DNA of 64,000 bases from Acanthopleura granulata (Eukaryota > Mollusca > Polyplacophora > Chitonida > Chitonidae). Made by a program: the position numbers and the translations under genes. The first letter of the stretch is position 1. Each line of letters starts with the position of its first letter. Shown here piece after piece: positions 54,001 to 59,570 of the stretch. The notes beneath the pieces were generated by a model that searched no databases, was not told where the DNA came from, and saw only the letters and a list, made by a program, of their open reading frames with translations. The DNA is taken from positions 35,767,011 through 35,831,010 of the forward strand of contig JABBOT010000001.1 in the NCBI GenBank assembly GCA_016165875.1, written 5' to 3'.

Positions 54001-57000
54001 CTGATGCTGGTCATTCTTGTTAGGGAATTCTTTGAAATAAGGGGGAAAAGAAATCTGGTGCACAACAAAGGAAAATTCCGAACAGAGAACTGCATATTCT
54101 CATATTTTTGTTCTCCTGAAACAGACGAAAAAGCACGACTGGTAAGCTGTCTCCAATCCGTGACTCTCGTGAATACATAGAGGTAGACAGTTACGACCCC
54201 TACAGTGGGGTCTACCTAGGCCCATCAGAACCAGAAGTGACGGTAGTGGAGAATGTAAACTACAGGTGAGTTGAGTGTACAGTCATACAGGTACATGTAT
54301 TTGACAATCAACAACTTTTTGATTTCGCCATGTCTTTCAGCCACACCTGAAATGTGGTGTAAAAATTGCACTAGACAGTGTGAAAGGTTGGCCCTAATTA
54401 GTTTTTCAAAAGGTGTTTTTCTTTTATACGTATATTCTTCAAAAACACTCATTCTGCCTTCTTGGCACCTTAGCCATCAAATGGAAGTCTGATATAAAAC
54501 GCTACTAACCTAAAGCTCTTTCATGTGAATGGAATAGGTCCGTTCGGAACAAGATTTTATCCTAGAATGAGACCATGCCACAAGGGTGTTTCGTGGATCA
54601 CTTGACTCCTTGCTTCGATTTTATCACAGCTTTGCATTTGATGCTGTACATAAATATGCTATACGTAAATATTGTATACAAAGTATGTTTAATATTTTCT
54701 ATTTGTTAGCTATCATTCTGATGTTTTTAAAGGAATAATTACAGCTCAGCGCCATAAGCATTTCCGAAATATCGCAGCTATGTCGTGGTGAGTTCTGATG
54801 TTCCATGGTACTAATATACTCTCTTTCAGTACTGCCGAAGTGGCGTAAAGCCATAATCCATTATCCATTCAGTTCTTCATTGCTTGTTGTCTTCAGACCC
54901 CCAGCCACAGAAGAGCACCCCATCATTCAGCGGTACTCTGGGGTGTCCTTTCTGGATGAATGTCAGACAGGTCATCCAGGCCATCTCTCTGACGACAGCG
55001 ACCAGGAAGACTCCGGCCCAGACAACATTAATAGTGTCCACAGTGGGGGGAGTTTACCAGGTTTGAATGGATTGTCCGCTCCTAGCCACAAAACTCCGAG
55101 TCACGATTCATATAACTCTCTGAAGAAAATAACGCGTTTAGTGTCTTACCACATGCAATATTTCTTTATCTACATCGTAGCTTTGCAGAGCAAAGGTTCT
55201 GGTTTAAGCTGCAAGAATTTCATATAAATCAGCTTTAAGTTAAAAATTTATCTCATGGCTGGTAAGGTAAGCTCGACAGAATCAATAGCACCTGTCTCGA
55301 CAGAATCAATAGCACCTGGATCCTAAATATTTATTCCGGTCATGGGCAAGACGGTTAAGACAGTATACAATTTATAATCACATGGAATATTTGAACAACG
55401 CCATGAAGGGAGGAAATCGTTGCTTTCAAATGCTGGATTAGTTAAGTGAAATTTCTGCTTCAAATTAAAACCTAGCGCTTCAATTTGCGAATGCAGAAAA
55501 AAGTGTTTAAACAGTGAGTTTTTATGGGATGAAGATAATCATCTGTAACATTCGATTTAAGCCACCAAATGGTGTGTCTAAATGTAGAAAATTACAACAA
55601 CAAAAAACGCGTGATTTGCGATGTGAAGGCAATGAATGGCTCAGGCCGAGATTATCTATTAATTAATGTGCATGCAATTGGTGTTGTTACAGCTTGATTA
55701 TTACTTATTTTGTGCGAAACTGTTTATTTCATATATGCATGCATTCGTTTATGTTTCTTCTTTTTGGTTTTTCCTTTATTTTCAGTGGATTTCGTTTCTG
55801 GCTCTGAATGTGTTGACCAGGGCCACAAAGCGAGTATTATGTAATGAGATATTTGGTAAGAGATATAGTCTTATCGTGACTGAACTAAACACTAACCCTT
55901 TAACTGATCGGCCTGTATAAGAACTTTTGTCAGACTTCATTTGCCAAGACAGAGGAGTTTGGTACTCTCTTGTGGTGAAGACTATTCCCCTTCGGGTGCA
56001 GAAAACATCGTGATGTTCTAAAATGGTCATACCAAACCAAACTGTTTATCATTCTGAAGGTAGTATTCTTAGTAATTTCTCCGTTACAAAAATGTGACAA
56101 AATTCTTTAAGTGGTTTTGTTCACTTTGAATGCATGGATACTTGTGAATTATTTTGATTTTATTCTGAGCTGAAGATACGCACGAAAAAACAACCGCTTT
56201 AAAAATTGGTTGGTTTGGTTGTTTTATCGTGCCCGTGTATTATGTTATTCCTGTTTCTACTATTGCATGTGTTTCCCGAGTATGTCCAAACCGTGTTCCA
56301 ATAGGCTTTCCACAAACAGCTGAGAACGTTCGTAACACCCATGCACATTGTGTCCATCTACTTCCTGAAGTTCCTGTTGCTTCTACTAACCACCTCCTGT
56401 TGCCATGTGATGTAGCTAGCCTACTAACACCTATTTAATATTTCAGAGCATGAAGATGACTTCGATCCAACTACTTCCTTACTAACATAACACTGGTTTT
56501 GGTATGTGGCAATCCTATTTTCTTCGTTACATTGTAACTAACACTTAGTATTATTATTATTATTATTATTATCATTATCATCAGTATATATTTTACTTGT
56601 AACTGCATATGTATATATATGATTTATATTGACCTAGCTGTATGCTGCATTTCTCTCCTAACTAACAAATACTAACCAATTGCCTACTTTTTACTAACAA
56701 AAAACTAACAAGCTTTCGATGTTTTGCAGCATCTGCCATGAGCTCGCATCTATTGTTTTCTGTCGAGGGGTAATTGTTTTGAAGAATCCAGGGCATCTGT
56801 TTTCATGACTGTTAAATCCGCGTTCAGGCCACGACCGGAAGTTTGTAATTATCACTGTATATTAACTAATACTTATTGCCTGATAACACAAATGTGTCTT
56901 ACCACTGTAATAACTTTCTGTTATACAAATTTTATGACATCTTTTTTTCTTCCCTAATATCAAAAGAACAGTTCATATAGGTCCCGCTCATGGGCTATTT

Positions 57001-58985
57001 CTTGTAGTGTTTCGTTGAATTATGTGACATGAGCTCTTAAATAATTGCCCCTGAGGTTGGAATCTCAGTATCCACAAACCTGCAGATAACTTTATAATCA
57101 TCGTAAAAATAAATACCATCTTCATCGCAAATAAGTATCCTCATGTCCATCTCTATAACTCTGCCCCAGGAATTGTGTTTTGCCAACATTTCGATTATTT
57201 TTACGAAATTTCGTGGTACAAGCTTTTCTTAATTTTAAAATGGCCGTATCCTCTGGAAATGGTTGAACTGAGTGCGACCTATATTTGCTGATTTATAATT
57301 TATACCTACTTACTAACTTACGAAGGCTTCCTTCGATAAGATGTTCATATCATAGCATAAATCATAATTTCTGTTGCATCGGAATATTTTGGATAACAAA
57401 TGGTTTTGAGCTGTAAGTTTTCTCCTTTGATGAATCCTCTTTAAGAGCATTGTACAATTAATTGAATAGCCCTTCATGGAAAAATATATTGCATAGCCAA
57501 AACATTTCCATAACATTTCAAAAGACAAATCTGGAAAGCGTATTATAAGGTAAAGTATTTAGCTATTTTCGTTTTGCTAAAATATTGTGTTGCGCATATT
57601 ACTCGAGCCACTGTCTTTGAAACCTAGGAACAAGTCCTGAGGAAGAAGGACTTCTCAGTGAACAGAATGGAATGAACCAATTCTGTCACAGTGAAAACGA
57701 AAATGAAAGTGTTGTCGAAGACATTGATGTTACCGCAGCGGAAGAAATGGAAGAGCTGGAATGTGAAATGATTGAGGAATACTCTGACAGAAAATCTGAT
57801 TCCCCCAAAGGAGAAGACAGGGAATTTACTGATGATAATGTGCCTCTTGCCAGCCCGGATAACAGCATGAGGGAAGACTGTTCGGACAGAGTTGATGACT
57901 GCATAAACTTTAGCGTGAACACTTCGACTTGTAACAAGAGTCCTAGGCGTGATGACGATTTACCATTGGTTTGTGTCTCAGGTGATTTTATTGTGGCAGA
58001 AGGCTTAACTGATGGTCAGTCGAGTAGACCAACTGATCACGACAGTGCCAATTTGGCTGACGTCACGATGGATGACTTCGCAGTTATTGTTGATGACAAG
58101 GTGCATAGAAGTGCAGACAAAACGAACGTAGGTGTTGACGATATGCTGTGTGTTGAGGACACAGATCTCAGCGGCAGAGACAATACTCTGTGTCATCATT
58201 CAGATATCGTAATGAAATATGGAAGTGCTGACAGTAACATCGACAACACCAGTGAAAAAGAGAAAATGTCCGGGAAAAAAACAGTTATCAGAAAAAACAC
58301 TCAGGTAATCTATGGTTGTGGTGTGAAAGAAAACGACGATAGGGGTATTACAGGCGAGGTTAGTAACGACGGTAAAAACATCACTGATTATGACGATGGC
58401 GATGATGATGATGATTATGATGATGATGATATTATCAATTTTGATATGCTGTATGGTGATATCGCTGCTTCAAGTGGGACTCATGAAGCCACTGGTGTCT
58501 GCATGGATGTGTTACCCGAAGAAGAAGGCACACTCGGTAAAACTAGGGATGTCGCCGTGGACACTTTGGACTTATTTAGTTCCTGGTCCGGTCCAGGTTG
58601 TGATAATGGCGCCAGAGACAAAATGCGAGAAGTTCTTCTTTTTGGTAAGAAAGGTGGAGCCCCAAAAGAAGATGTCGCAAGAAAAAAAGACAATTTAACT
58701 CTGGCTGACACGGTTATGGACACCAAAGATGGTACTGAAGATTCCCCACGAGGTGCGCATGCTCATTACGAAGAAGCCAAAGAAATATTTATTACTGACA
58801 GTTTAGCGGGATCATTAGAGAGCAAACCGGATAAACCCGGCAGGACCATGGGAGACAGTCCATTGTTGCGGCCTTTGCTTAGTTCGTTAAAACAACGCAA
58901 GGTGGCACCGAAGTCCAAAGATCACAAGGTCGAACTGGAGAAGGGTTCAAGAAAATTCATGTGTGACGTCGTAGAGTACATTTGA
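20938..58985 (+). CDS. GABBR2: GABA-B receptor subunit 2-like gene (whole locus, 5' partial)
   Basis: Class C G-protein-coupled receptor, the G-protein-coupling partner of the obligate GABA-B heterodimer in the plasma membrane. Twenty exons were joined by hand using GT-AG sites. Phases agree at every junction and the total is 4,032 or 4,035 bases, a multiple of three. With residues counted from the first codon in the window: Venus-flytrap domain about 1-350, seven membrane helices about 370-630, coiled coil about 655-700, disordered tail to 1344. Subunit 2 rather than 1 is chosen from the end of the helical domain, where [18 protein letters not shown] and [10 protein letters not shown] match the known GABBR2 family. 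Subunit 1 reads differently there. The signal peptide and start of lobe 1 are missing; I searched for them in 1-20937 by eye and did not find them. The cytoplasmic tail is about 714 residues, against about 190 in mammals. Exon coordinates are given in separate entries. Confidence 0.95.
23684..23960 (+). repeat. tRNA-derived SINE, family B
   Basis: A-box-like head accgtggcctagtagttag, then a distinct body (ggtacttgttgctgtctg, ggcctggtgtcagtataatg, tgggttgggttttatttc, ggtgtcttaggcaagatg). The ggtgtcagtat motif recurs at 38649. Different family from the 25-250 copy. Right-hand limit uncertain. Confidence 0.7.
25444..25863 (+). CDS. Hypothetical ORF in GABBR2 intron 1, doubtful
   Basis: A 139-codon frame from ATG. 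An internal ATG at 25528 starts [20 protein letters not shown], which looks like a signal peptide, followed by [16 protein letters not shown] and a basic C-terminal part. No family recognised. Chance occurrence is likely in a 17-kb intron, and another frame is open over the same bases. Confidence 0.15.
   Translation: MGFISDDRPERSVFQRPMGFTEPSGRSTMFRYVRSIGTFVILFLHFFTFCLSLPTNNTTHASSHASLAKTYLLDTFVSRDRSSSIIMFTDGCWKLIRAALAVDPWSMEHYRVGIYARSGIRLNQRARIQFHKAFPELVV
30340..30480 (+). repeat. Possible SINE head
   Basis: ggtgggcctagtgactaaga resembles the family B head, followed by a B-box-like gtgattcgggagtcgt. No clear body after it. Low confidence. Confidence 0.3.
31545..32350. repeat. 43-bp tandem array, about 14 regular and 3-4 irregular copies
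   Basis: Unit: cagctttagggagctctcag, then acagccgaggtaccactagt, then aaa. Regular from about 31745 to 32340, with more degraded copies to the left and one 26-bp short unit at 31719. Copies differ at up to a quarter of positions, mostly at t/g after cagcttta, so the array is older than the 38-bp one. Lies in GABBR2 intron 1. Confidence 0.93.
34280..34670. repeat. ~150-bp repeat, 2.5 copies
   Basis: The anchor ctctagaa occurs at 34317, 34473 and 34622, each followed by related text (ttaaaccaggattacac, ggcatgaggaaga, ctattgattttcag). The gene-desert-type repeat with tattgattttcag and aaggtca is one I associate with dispersed repeats in marine invertebrates. Confidence 0.75.
36480..36855. repeat. 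~127-bp tandem repeat, about 3 copies
   Basis: Anchors cttatgtactttggtgcgac (36508), cttgtgcaatttagcgtgac (36634) and cttatgcaatttagtgtgac (36763), spaced 126 and 129. Each is followed by a ttcttc motif, a ...cataac motif and cctcgg...agacatg. Diverged copies in intron 1. Confidence 0.85.
36945..37145 (-). repeat. tRNA-derived SINE, family C, inside GABBR2 intron 1
   Basis: gaaaccggagtgtcagga, accacagaccctcggcaat, then gcgagagctggattcgaac (clear B-box complement) and gcgcttcaaccctctact. Related to the 20060 copy and to a fragment at 10860. Confidence 0.65.
38182..38364 (+). CDS. GABBR2: GABBR2 exon 2: Venus-flytrap lobe 1 and hinge
   Basis: 61 codons, phase 0-0, acceptor tctttttcag, donor gtaagt. 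Encodes [16 protein letters not shown], then [18 protein letters not shown] and [12 protein letters not shown]. These align directly with the family pattern LSFAATTPVLADKKKY / FRTVPSDNAVNPA / WKRVGTLTQD, and join seamlessly to the end of exon 1 (WNMSQ). No further exon is therefore needed in the 17-kb intron before it. Confidence 0.95.
38600..38750 (+). repeat. SINE family B fragment inside GABBR2 intron 2
   Basis: Shares the body with 23684-23960: taagtaccagttggcccg, ggtgtcagtatgctgtgact, gtgagacatcactataag. The head is missing or decayed. Starts 236 bases downstream of exon 2. Confidence 0.6.
39034..39132 (+). CDS. GABBR2: GABBR2 exon 3a: diverged copy of exon 3 (candidate alternative exon)
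   Basis: 33 codons, phase 0-0, after acceptor ttccccgtag and before donor gttaga (a weak donor). The product starts [16 protein letters not shown] and continues [16 protein letters not shown]. It occupies the same place in the protein as exon 3b, 417 bases downstream, and shares with it AHN, LEN, a T two residues after that N, QV and SF at equivalent positions, including an N-x-T sequon. The second half is less like other GABBR2 proteins than exon 3b is. Including both exons would keep the frame but add about 33 residues to a domain that normally has one copy. It may be an alternative exon or a decaying duplicate. Still open, with splice sites. Confidence 0.75.
39550..39651 (+). CDS. GABBR2: GABBR2 exon 3b: canonical version of exon 3
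   Basis: 34 codons, phase 0-0, acceptor acttttccag, donor gtaaaa. Starts [16 protein letters not shown] and continues [16 protein letters not shown]. The [10 protein letters not shown] part matches the family's ESFSNDPCTSV closely, so this copy is taken as the ancestral one. It joins directly to exon 4 ([11 protein letters not shown]). The N-F-T sequon corresponds in position to N-S-T in exon 3a. Confidence 0.92.
40096..40161 (+). CDS. GABBR2: GABBR2 exon 4: Venus-flytrap lobe 2 strand
   Basis: Small exon of 22 codons, phase 0-0, acceptor ttcttccag, donor gtcagt. Encodes [20 protein letters not shown] followed by CE, equivalent to the family's [20 protein letters not shown]. Contains N-F-S and N-M-S sequons and the conserved cysteine after VF. 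Confidence 0.93.
40946..41140 (+). CDS. GABBR2: GABBR2 exon 5: Venus-flytrap lobe 2
   Basis: 65 codons, phase 0-0, acceptor ccggttgcag, donor gtaggt. Begins [17 protein letters not shown], nearly the same as the family's AYEENMYGSKYQWIIPG, and later reads [15 protein letters not shown] (family: AMEGYIGVDFEPLSS). The open frame runs on into the intron on both sides (40670-41431), but the splice sites and protein alignment fix the exon. The following intron (41141-42132) carries a possible decayed SINE. Confidence 0.95.
41720..41940 (-). repeat. Possible decayed SINE in GABBR2 intron 5
   Basis: The right end reads like an inverted tRNA head (gatcgtgaagattatcacc, then atgccgactgagctat). The rest is unrecognised. 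Confidence 0.3.
42133..42351 (+). CDS. GABBR2: GABBR2 exon 6: Venus-flytrap lobe 2 and C-terminal helices
   Basis: 73 codons, phase 0-0, acceptor ctcttcaccag followed by AG, donor gtgagt. Starts [14 protein letters not shown] and contains [20 protein letters not shown], matching the family's [16 protein letters not shown]. It ends [14 protein letters not shown] (family: NAMNETNFFGVTG). One N-N-S sequon. The acceptor has two adjacent AG choices; the one at 42131-42132 keeps the frame with exon 5. Confidence 0.95.
43180..43240 (+). CDS. GABBR2: GABBR2 exon 7: end of Venus-flytrap domain
   Basis: 61 bases, enters phase 0 and leaves phase 1. Acceptor tctcttcag, donor gtaggg. Product [20 protein letters not shown] corresponds to the family's [20 protein letters not shown], a beta-hairpin near the membrane side. 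Confidence 0.93.
44050..44133 (+). CDS. GABBR2: GABBR2 exon 8: last strands of extracellular domain
   Basis: 84 bases, enters phase 1 and leaves phase 1. Acceptor gtttcttcag, donor gtttgt. Product reads [20 protein letters not shown] then GYHPLIWTG. The pattern of KVGE and the final W-x-G matches the end of the ligand-binding-like domain (family: REVKVGEYNAVADTLEI, IRFQG). Confidence 0.9.
44401..44551 (+). CDS. GABBR2: GABBR2 exon 9: linker and membrane helix 1
   Basis: 151 bases, enters phase 1 and leaves phase 2. Acceptor gtcatctag, donor gtaaga. A short linker ([19 protein letters not shown]) leads to helix 1, [20 protein letters not shown], ending in basic residues FRKHR at the inner membrane face. 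As in other GABA-B subunits there is no cysteine-rich domain between the Venus flytrap and the membrane. Confidence 0.95.
46105..46237 (+). CDS. GABBR2: GABBR2 exon 10: intracellular loop 1 and helix 2
   Basis: 133 bases, enters phase 2 and leaves phase 0. Acceptor aataaacag, donor gtaagg. Encodes [20 protein letters not shown], then [12 protein letters not shown] and FPLMCS. The KMSSPxMNN motif of loop 1 is diagnostic for GABA-B receptors. A tandem repeat begins about 30 bases into the following intron. Confidence 0.96.
46270..46455. repeat. 91-bp tandem duplication next to exon 10
   Basis: ccacaaaggtgtcataattg at 46282 and tcacaaaggtatcatacttg at 46373, each followed by tttgaacagcca and gagctaga. 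Two copies, about 85% alike by eye, starting about 30 bases after the exon 10 donor. Confidence 0.8.
46791..46898 (+). CDS. GABBR2: GABBR2 exon 11: helix 3
   Basis: 36 codons, phase 0-0, acceptor catgttttag, donor gtaccg. Product [20 protein letters not shown] then [16 protein letters not shown]. [15 protein letters not shown] is the highly conserved helix 3 and loop 2 boundary of this family. Confidence 0.96.
47974..48096 (+). CDS. GABBR2: GABBR2 exon 12: helix 4
   Basis: 41 codons, phase 0-0, acceptor cttctttacag, donor gtaagc. Product starts [20 protein letters not shown] and ends [17 protein letters not shown]. The WQxxDPLxR motif at the extracellular end of helix 4 fits GABA-B receptors. 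Confidence 0.95.
48865..48966 (+). CDS. GABBR2: GABBR2 exon 13: extracellular loop 2 and start of helix 5
   Basis: 34 codons, phase 0-0. A run of T before cag gives a strong acceptor; donor gtcagt. Product [20 protein letters not shown] then [14 protein letters not shown]. The cysteine in EFCHS should form the conserved disulfide to the top of helix 3. YKGLLL is shared with the family (YAYKGLLMLFG). Confidence 0.95.
50108..50332 (+). CDS. GABBR2: GABBR2 exon 14: helices 5 to 7
   Basis: 75 codons, phase 0-0, acceptor ctgtctgtcag, donor gtgagc. Finishes helix 5 ([12 protein letters not shown]), then loop 3 [19 protein letters not shown], helix 6 ([14 protein letters not shown]), KDQPN, and helix 7 [20 protein letters not shown] ending VPK. 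This is the most conserved exon and the one that separates subunit 2 from subunit 1. Loop 3 is a G-protein contact in the family. Confidence 0.97.
50595..50753 (+). CDS. GABBR2: GABBR2 exon 15: cytoplasmic linker and coiled coil, part 1
   Basis: 53 codons, phase 0-0, acceptor tgtaattcag, donor gtgagc. A basic linker ([10 protein letters not shown]) precedes a heptad-like helix, [20 protein letters not shown]. Its place in the gene and leucine/isoleucine spacing match the coiled coil that pairs subunit 2 with subunit 1 in known receptors. The intron after it contains a SINE fragment (50826-50935). Confidence 0.92.
50826..50935 (+). repeat. SINE family A, 3' fragment inside GABBR2 intron
   Basis: Only the 3' half is present: gtccggtttcctcccacc, ctgaccgccgccgtcg, gtgaaatattcttcagta, aacatcaatcaaatcaaat. 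Lies 73 bases after the exon 15 donor. Confidence 0.8.
51205..51352 (+). CDS. GABBR2: GABBR2 exon 16: coiled coil, part 2
   Basis: 148 bases, enters phase 0 and leaves phase 1. Acceptor ccctttacag, donor gtaagt. [17 protein letters not shown] continues the heptads from exon 15 (I/L at a/d-like spacing). It is followed by a serine- and lysine-containing stretch, [20 protein letters not shown]. The start of the tail beyond the coil is not recognisably conserved. Confidence 0.9.
52074..52248 (+). CDS. GABBR2: GABBR2 exon 17: cytoplasmic tail
   Basis: 175 bases, enters phase 1 and leaves phase 2. Acceptor ttgttgcag, donor gtaaga. Product rich in serine and acidic residues, e.g. [34 protein letters not shown]. 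No domain recognised. Assignment rests on the phase match to both neighbours and an uninterrupted frame, so it is slightly less certain than the membrane exons. Confidence 0.85.
53620..53757 (+). repeat. SINE family A, 5'-truncated, inside GABBR2 intron
   Basis: Begins in the body (cctgctgatggtcgtgga), then ccaccataatgctggccg, gtgaaatattcctgagta, ggtgttaaacacaagtg and an AAATA-type tail. Sense to the gene. Confidence 0.8.
54125..54265 (+). CDS. GABBR2: GABBR2 exon 18: cytoplasmic tail
   Basis: 141 bases, enters phase 2 and leaves phase 2. Acceptor cctgaaacag, donor gtgagt. Encodes [20 protein letters not shown] then [18 protein letters not shown]. Contains tyrosines in YSGV and YIEV contexts (YxxV), which could act as sorting or phosphorylation sites, but such short motifs are common by chance. 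Phase fits both neighbours. Confidence 0.82.
54897..55060 (+). CDS. GABBR2: GABBR2 exon 19: cytoplasmic tail, last common exon
   Basis: 164 bases, enters phase 2 and leaves phase 1. Acceptor ttgtcttcag, donor CAG followed by gtttga, a weak donor. Product includes [17 protein letters not shown] and [13 protein letters not shown]. If the donor is not used the frame stays open to a TAA at 55225-55227, adding a different 55-residue end (…SCKNFI). The donor phase allows joining to exon 20 (G plus GA) or to the cassette at 55786. Confidence 0.82.
55061..55227 (+). CDS. GABBR2: Possible read-through extension of exon 19 (alternative C-terminus)
   Basis: Open frame directly continuous with exon 19, ending in TAA at 55225-55227. 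It would replace the long acidic tail by [20 protein letters not shown], then a partly hydrophobic end that includes [14 protein letters not shown]. The sequence after SYNSLKK looks less like tail and more like intron translation, so this may simply be unspliced intron. It is listed because the donor at 55061 is weak. Confidence 0.3.
55272..55319. repeat. 24-bp direct duplication in last intron
   Basis: ctcgacagaatcaatagcac occurs twice, at 55272 and 55296, with the following cctg. The copies are identical but for the last base. Confidence 0.9.
55786..55855 (+). CDS. GABBR2: Candidate cassette exon giving a short alternative C-terminus
   Basis: 70 bases with a very strong acceptor (long T-rich tract then tattttcag) and a good donor (TTTG, then gtaaga). 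Joined to exon 19 (phase 1) it reads [19 protein letters not shown] and then TAA, so inclusion would end the receptor 19 codons into this exon and drop exon 20. The last residues S-I-M fit a class I PDZ-ligand pattern. In a second frame (entering at phase 0) the exon is fully open and would join exon 20 in frame, but no good phase-0 donor is seen in exon 19. The exon is predicted from splice signals only; no homolog is recognised. Confidence 0.45.
56385..56709 (+). promoter_or_regulatory. Dense ACTAAC cluster, possible STAR-protein (Quaking-like) binding region
   Basis: ACTAAC on the sense strand at 56385, 56423, 56481, 56537, 56661, 56671, 56693 and 56704: eight in 325 bases. Further copies at 55891 and 57312, and ACTAAT at 56865. 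ACUAAY with a nearby UAAY half-site is the known response element of Quaking/GLD-1/HOW proteins, and pairs such as 56661 and 56671 fit that layout. All are too far from the exon 20 acceptor to be its branch point. Function is inferred. Confidence 0.4.
56547..56582. repeat. (TTA/TTAT)n microsatellite
   Basis: About nine TTA units (tattattattattattatta), ending in catcatcag-like degeneration, within the last intron and the ACTAAC cluster. Confidence 0.9.
57628..58985 (+). CDS. GABBR2: GABBR2 exon 20: long acidic C-terminal tail
   Basis: 451 codons and a TGA stop at 58983-58985, entering at phase 1 after acceptor gaaacctag (poor pyrimidine tract). The split codon joins exon 19 as [18 protein letters not shown]. 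The product is hydrophilic and acidic, presumably disordered, with a run of aspartates ([13 protein letters not shown]) written in GAT repeats at 58388-58431. Short sequences worth noting: LDLFSSW (clathrin-box-like), DSPLL (DxxLL), YGDI (YxxI) and the terminal EYI (class III PDZ-like). An ATG at 57672 lies in the same frame, but the phase match makes it an internal methionine. It has no counterpart in mammalian GABBR2, whose tail ends soon after the coiled coil. The long open frame supports real coding; the join to exon 19 is inferred. Confidence 0.8.
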
Positions 58986-59570
58986 AGGCTCAGGATCTTG
59001 GTTGTTTATCTGTCTGACCAAGAGGCATACGCACAAGTGCTAGAATGTCCTGAGAAGGGAAACTGGTCTGCTCAATACTTCTTTACGTGCCAACGCCAGA
59101 TACGATTCATGGGTTATTGTGTGTAATGCCCTTGACATTTTATCCCATGTGAAACCCTGCCTTATCTTTCTGACGAAGTATAATTATGGGCATCGTGGAG
59201 TCGAGAAATGTTCTGGATGACACATCCCAACCGAGTTGTGAACATGACCAAATTTCTTTGCAATCGTACCTTTGCTGTTTTTGTTTTTAAACCGGACCGT
59301 ATCTGACTCTATCTGTCGATGACAACTGAGGCCGCAGGCCAAATTTAAGTGGGAGCTTAAAAATATTAATCTTACTACAAAGAGCATACTTAATTAGCTG
59401 CCAGATAAAAGAAATGGTTAGATGTAGGCGGATGAAATCAATTGATACAAATCCTTGTATTCACTCAGAACTACGCCTCGTACACTCAGCTGTATTTATT
59501 CGTGCATTTTTTATATTCCAATTTAATTAAATTATACCCCATGCAATAAAGAGCTTTTTTCCTTAAATAA
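58986..59570 (+). other. GABBR2: Probable 3' UTR of GABBR2
   Basis: From the stop codon to just past the first good polyadenylation signal. No long open frame. AT-rich toward the end. Confidence 0.6.
59545..59550 (+). promoter_or_regulatory. Polyadenylation signal AATAAA
   Basis: Canonical AATAAA, 560 bases after the stop codon, followed at once by a T-rich stretch (gagctttttt). First perfect hexamer I see after exon 20. Confidence 0.6.

Larger units (their letters stand above)
55061..57627 (+). other. GABBR2: GABBR2 last intron with cassette exon and ACTAAC cluster
   Basis: 2.57 kb between a weak donor (gtttga) and a weak acceptor (gaaacctag). Holds the 24-bp duplication, the candidate cassette 55786-55855 and ten ACTAAC hexamers between 55891 and 57317. 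Confidence 0.7.

Noticed and set aside
56385..56709. ACTAAC motifs as branch points of the last intron
   Set aside because: They lie more than 900 bases upstream of the exon 20 acceptor, far outside the usual 18-50 base range. No acceptor follows them at the right distance.
57672..58985. 437-codon frame as a separate single-exon gene starting at ATG 57672
   Set aside because: The frame extends upstream to an AG acceptor at 57626-57627, and its phase fits exon 19 exactly. No promoter is evident. Kept as exon 20, with the separate-gene option noted as the refuting case.
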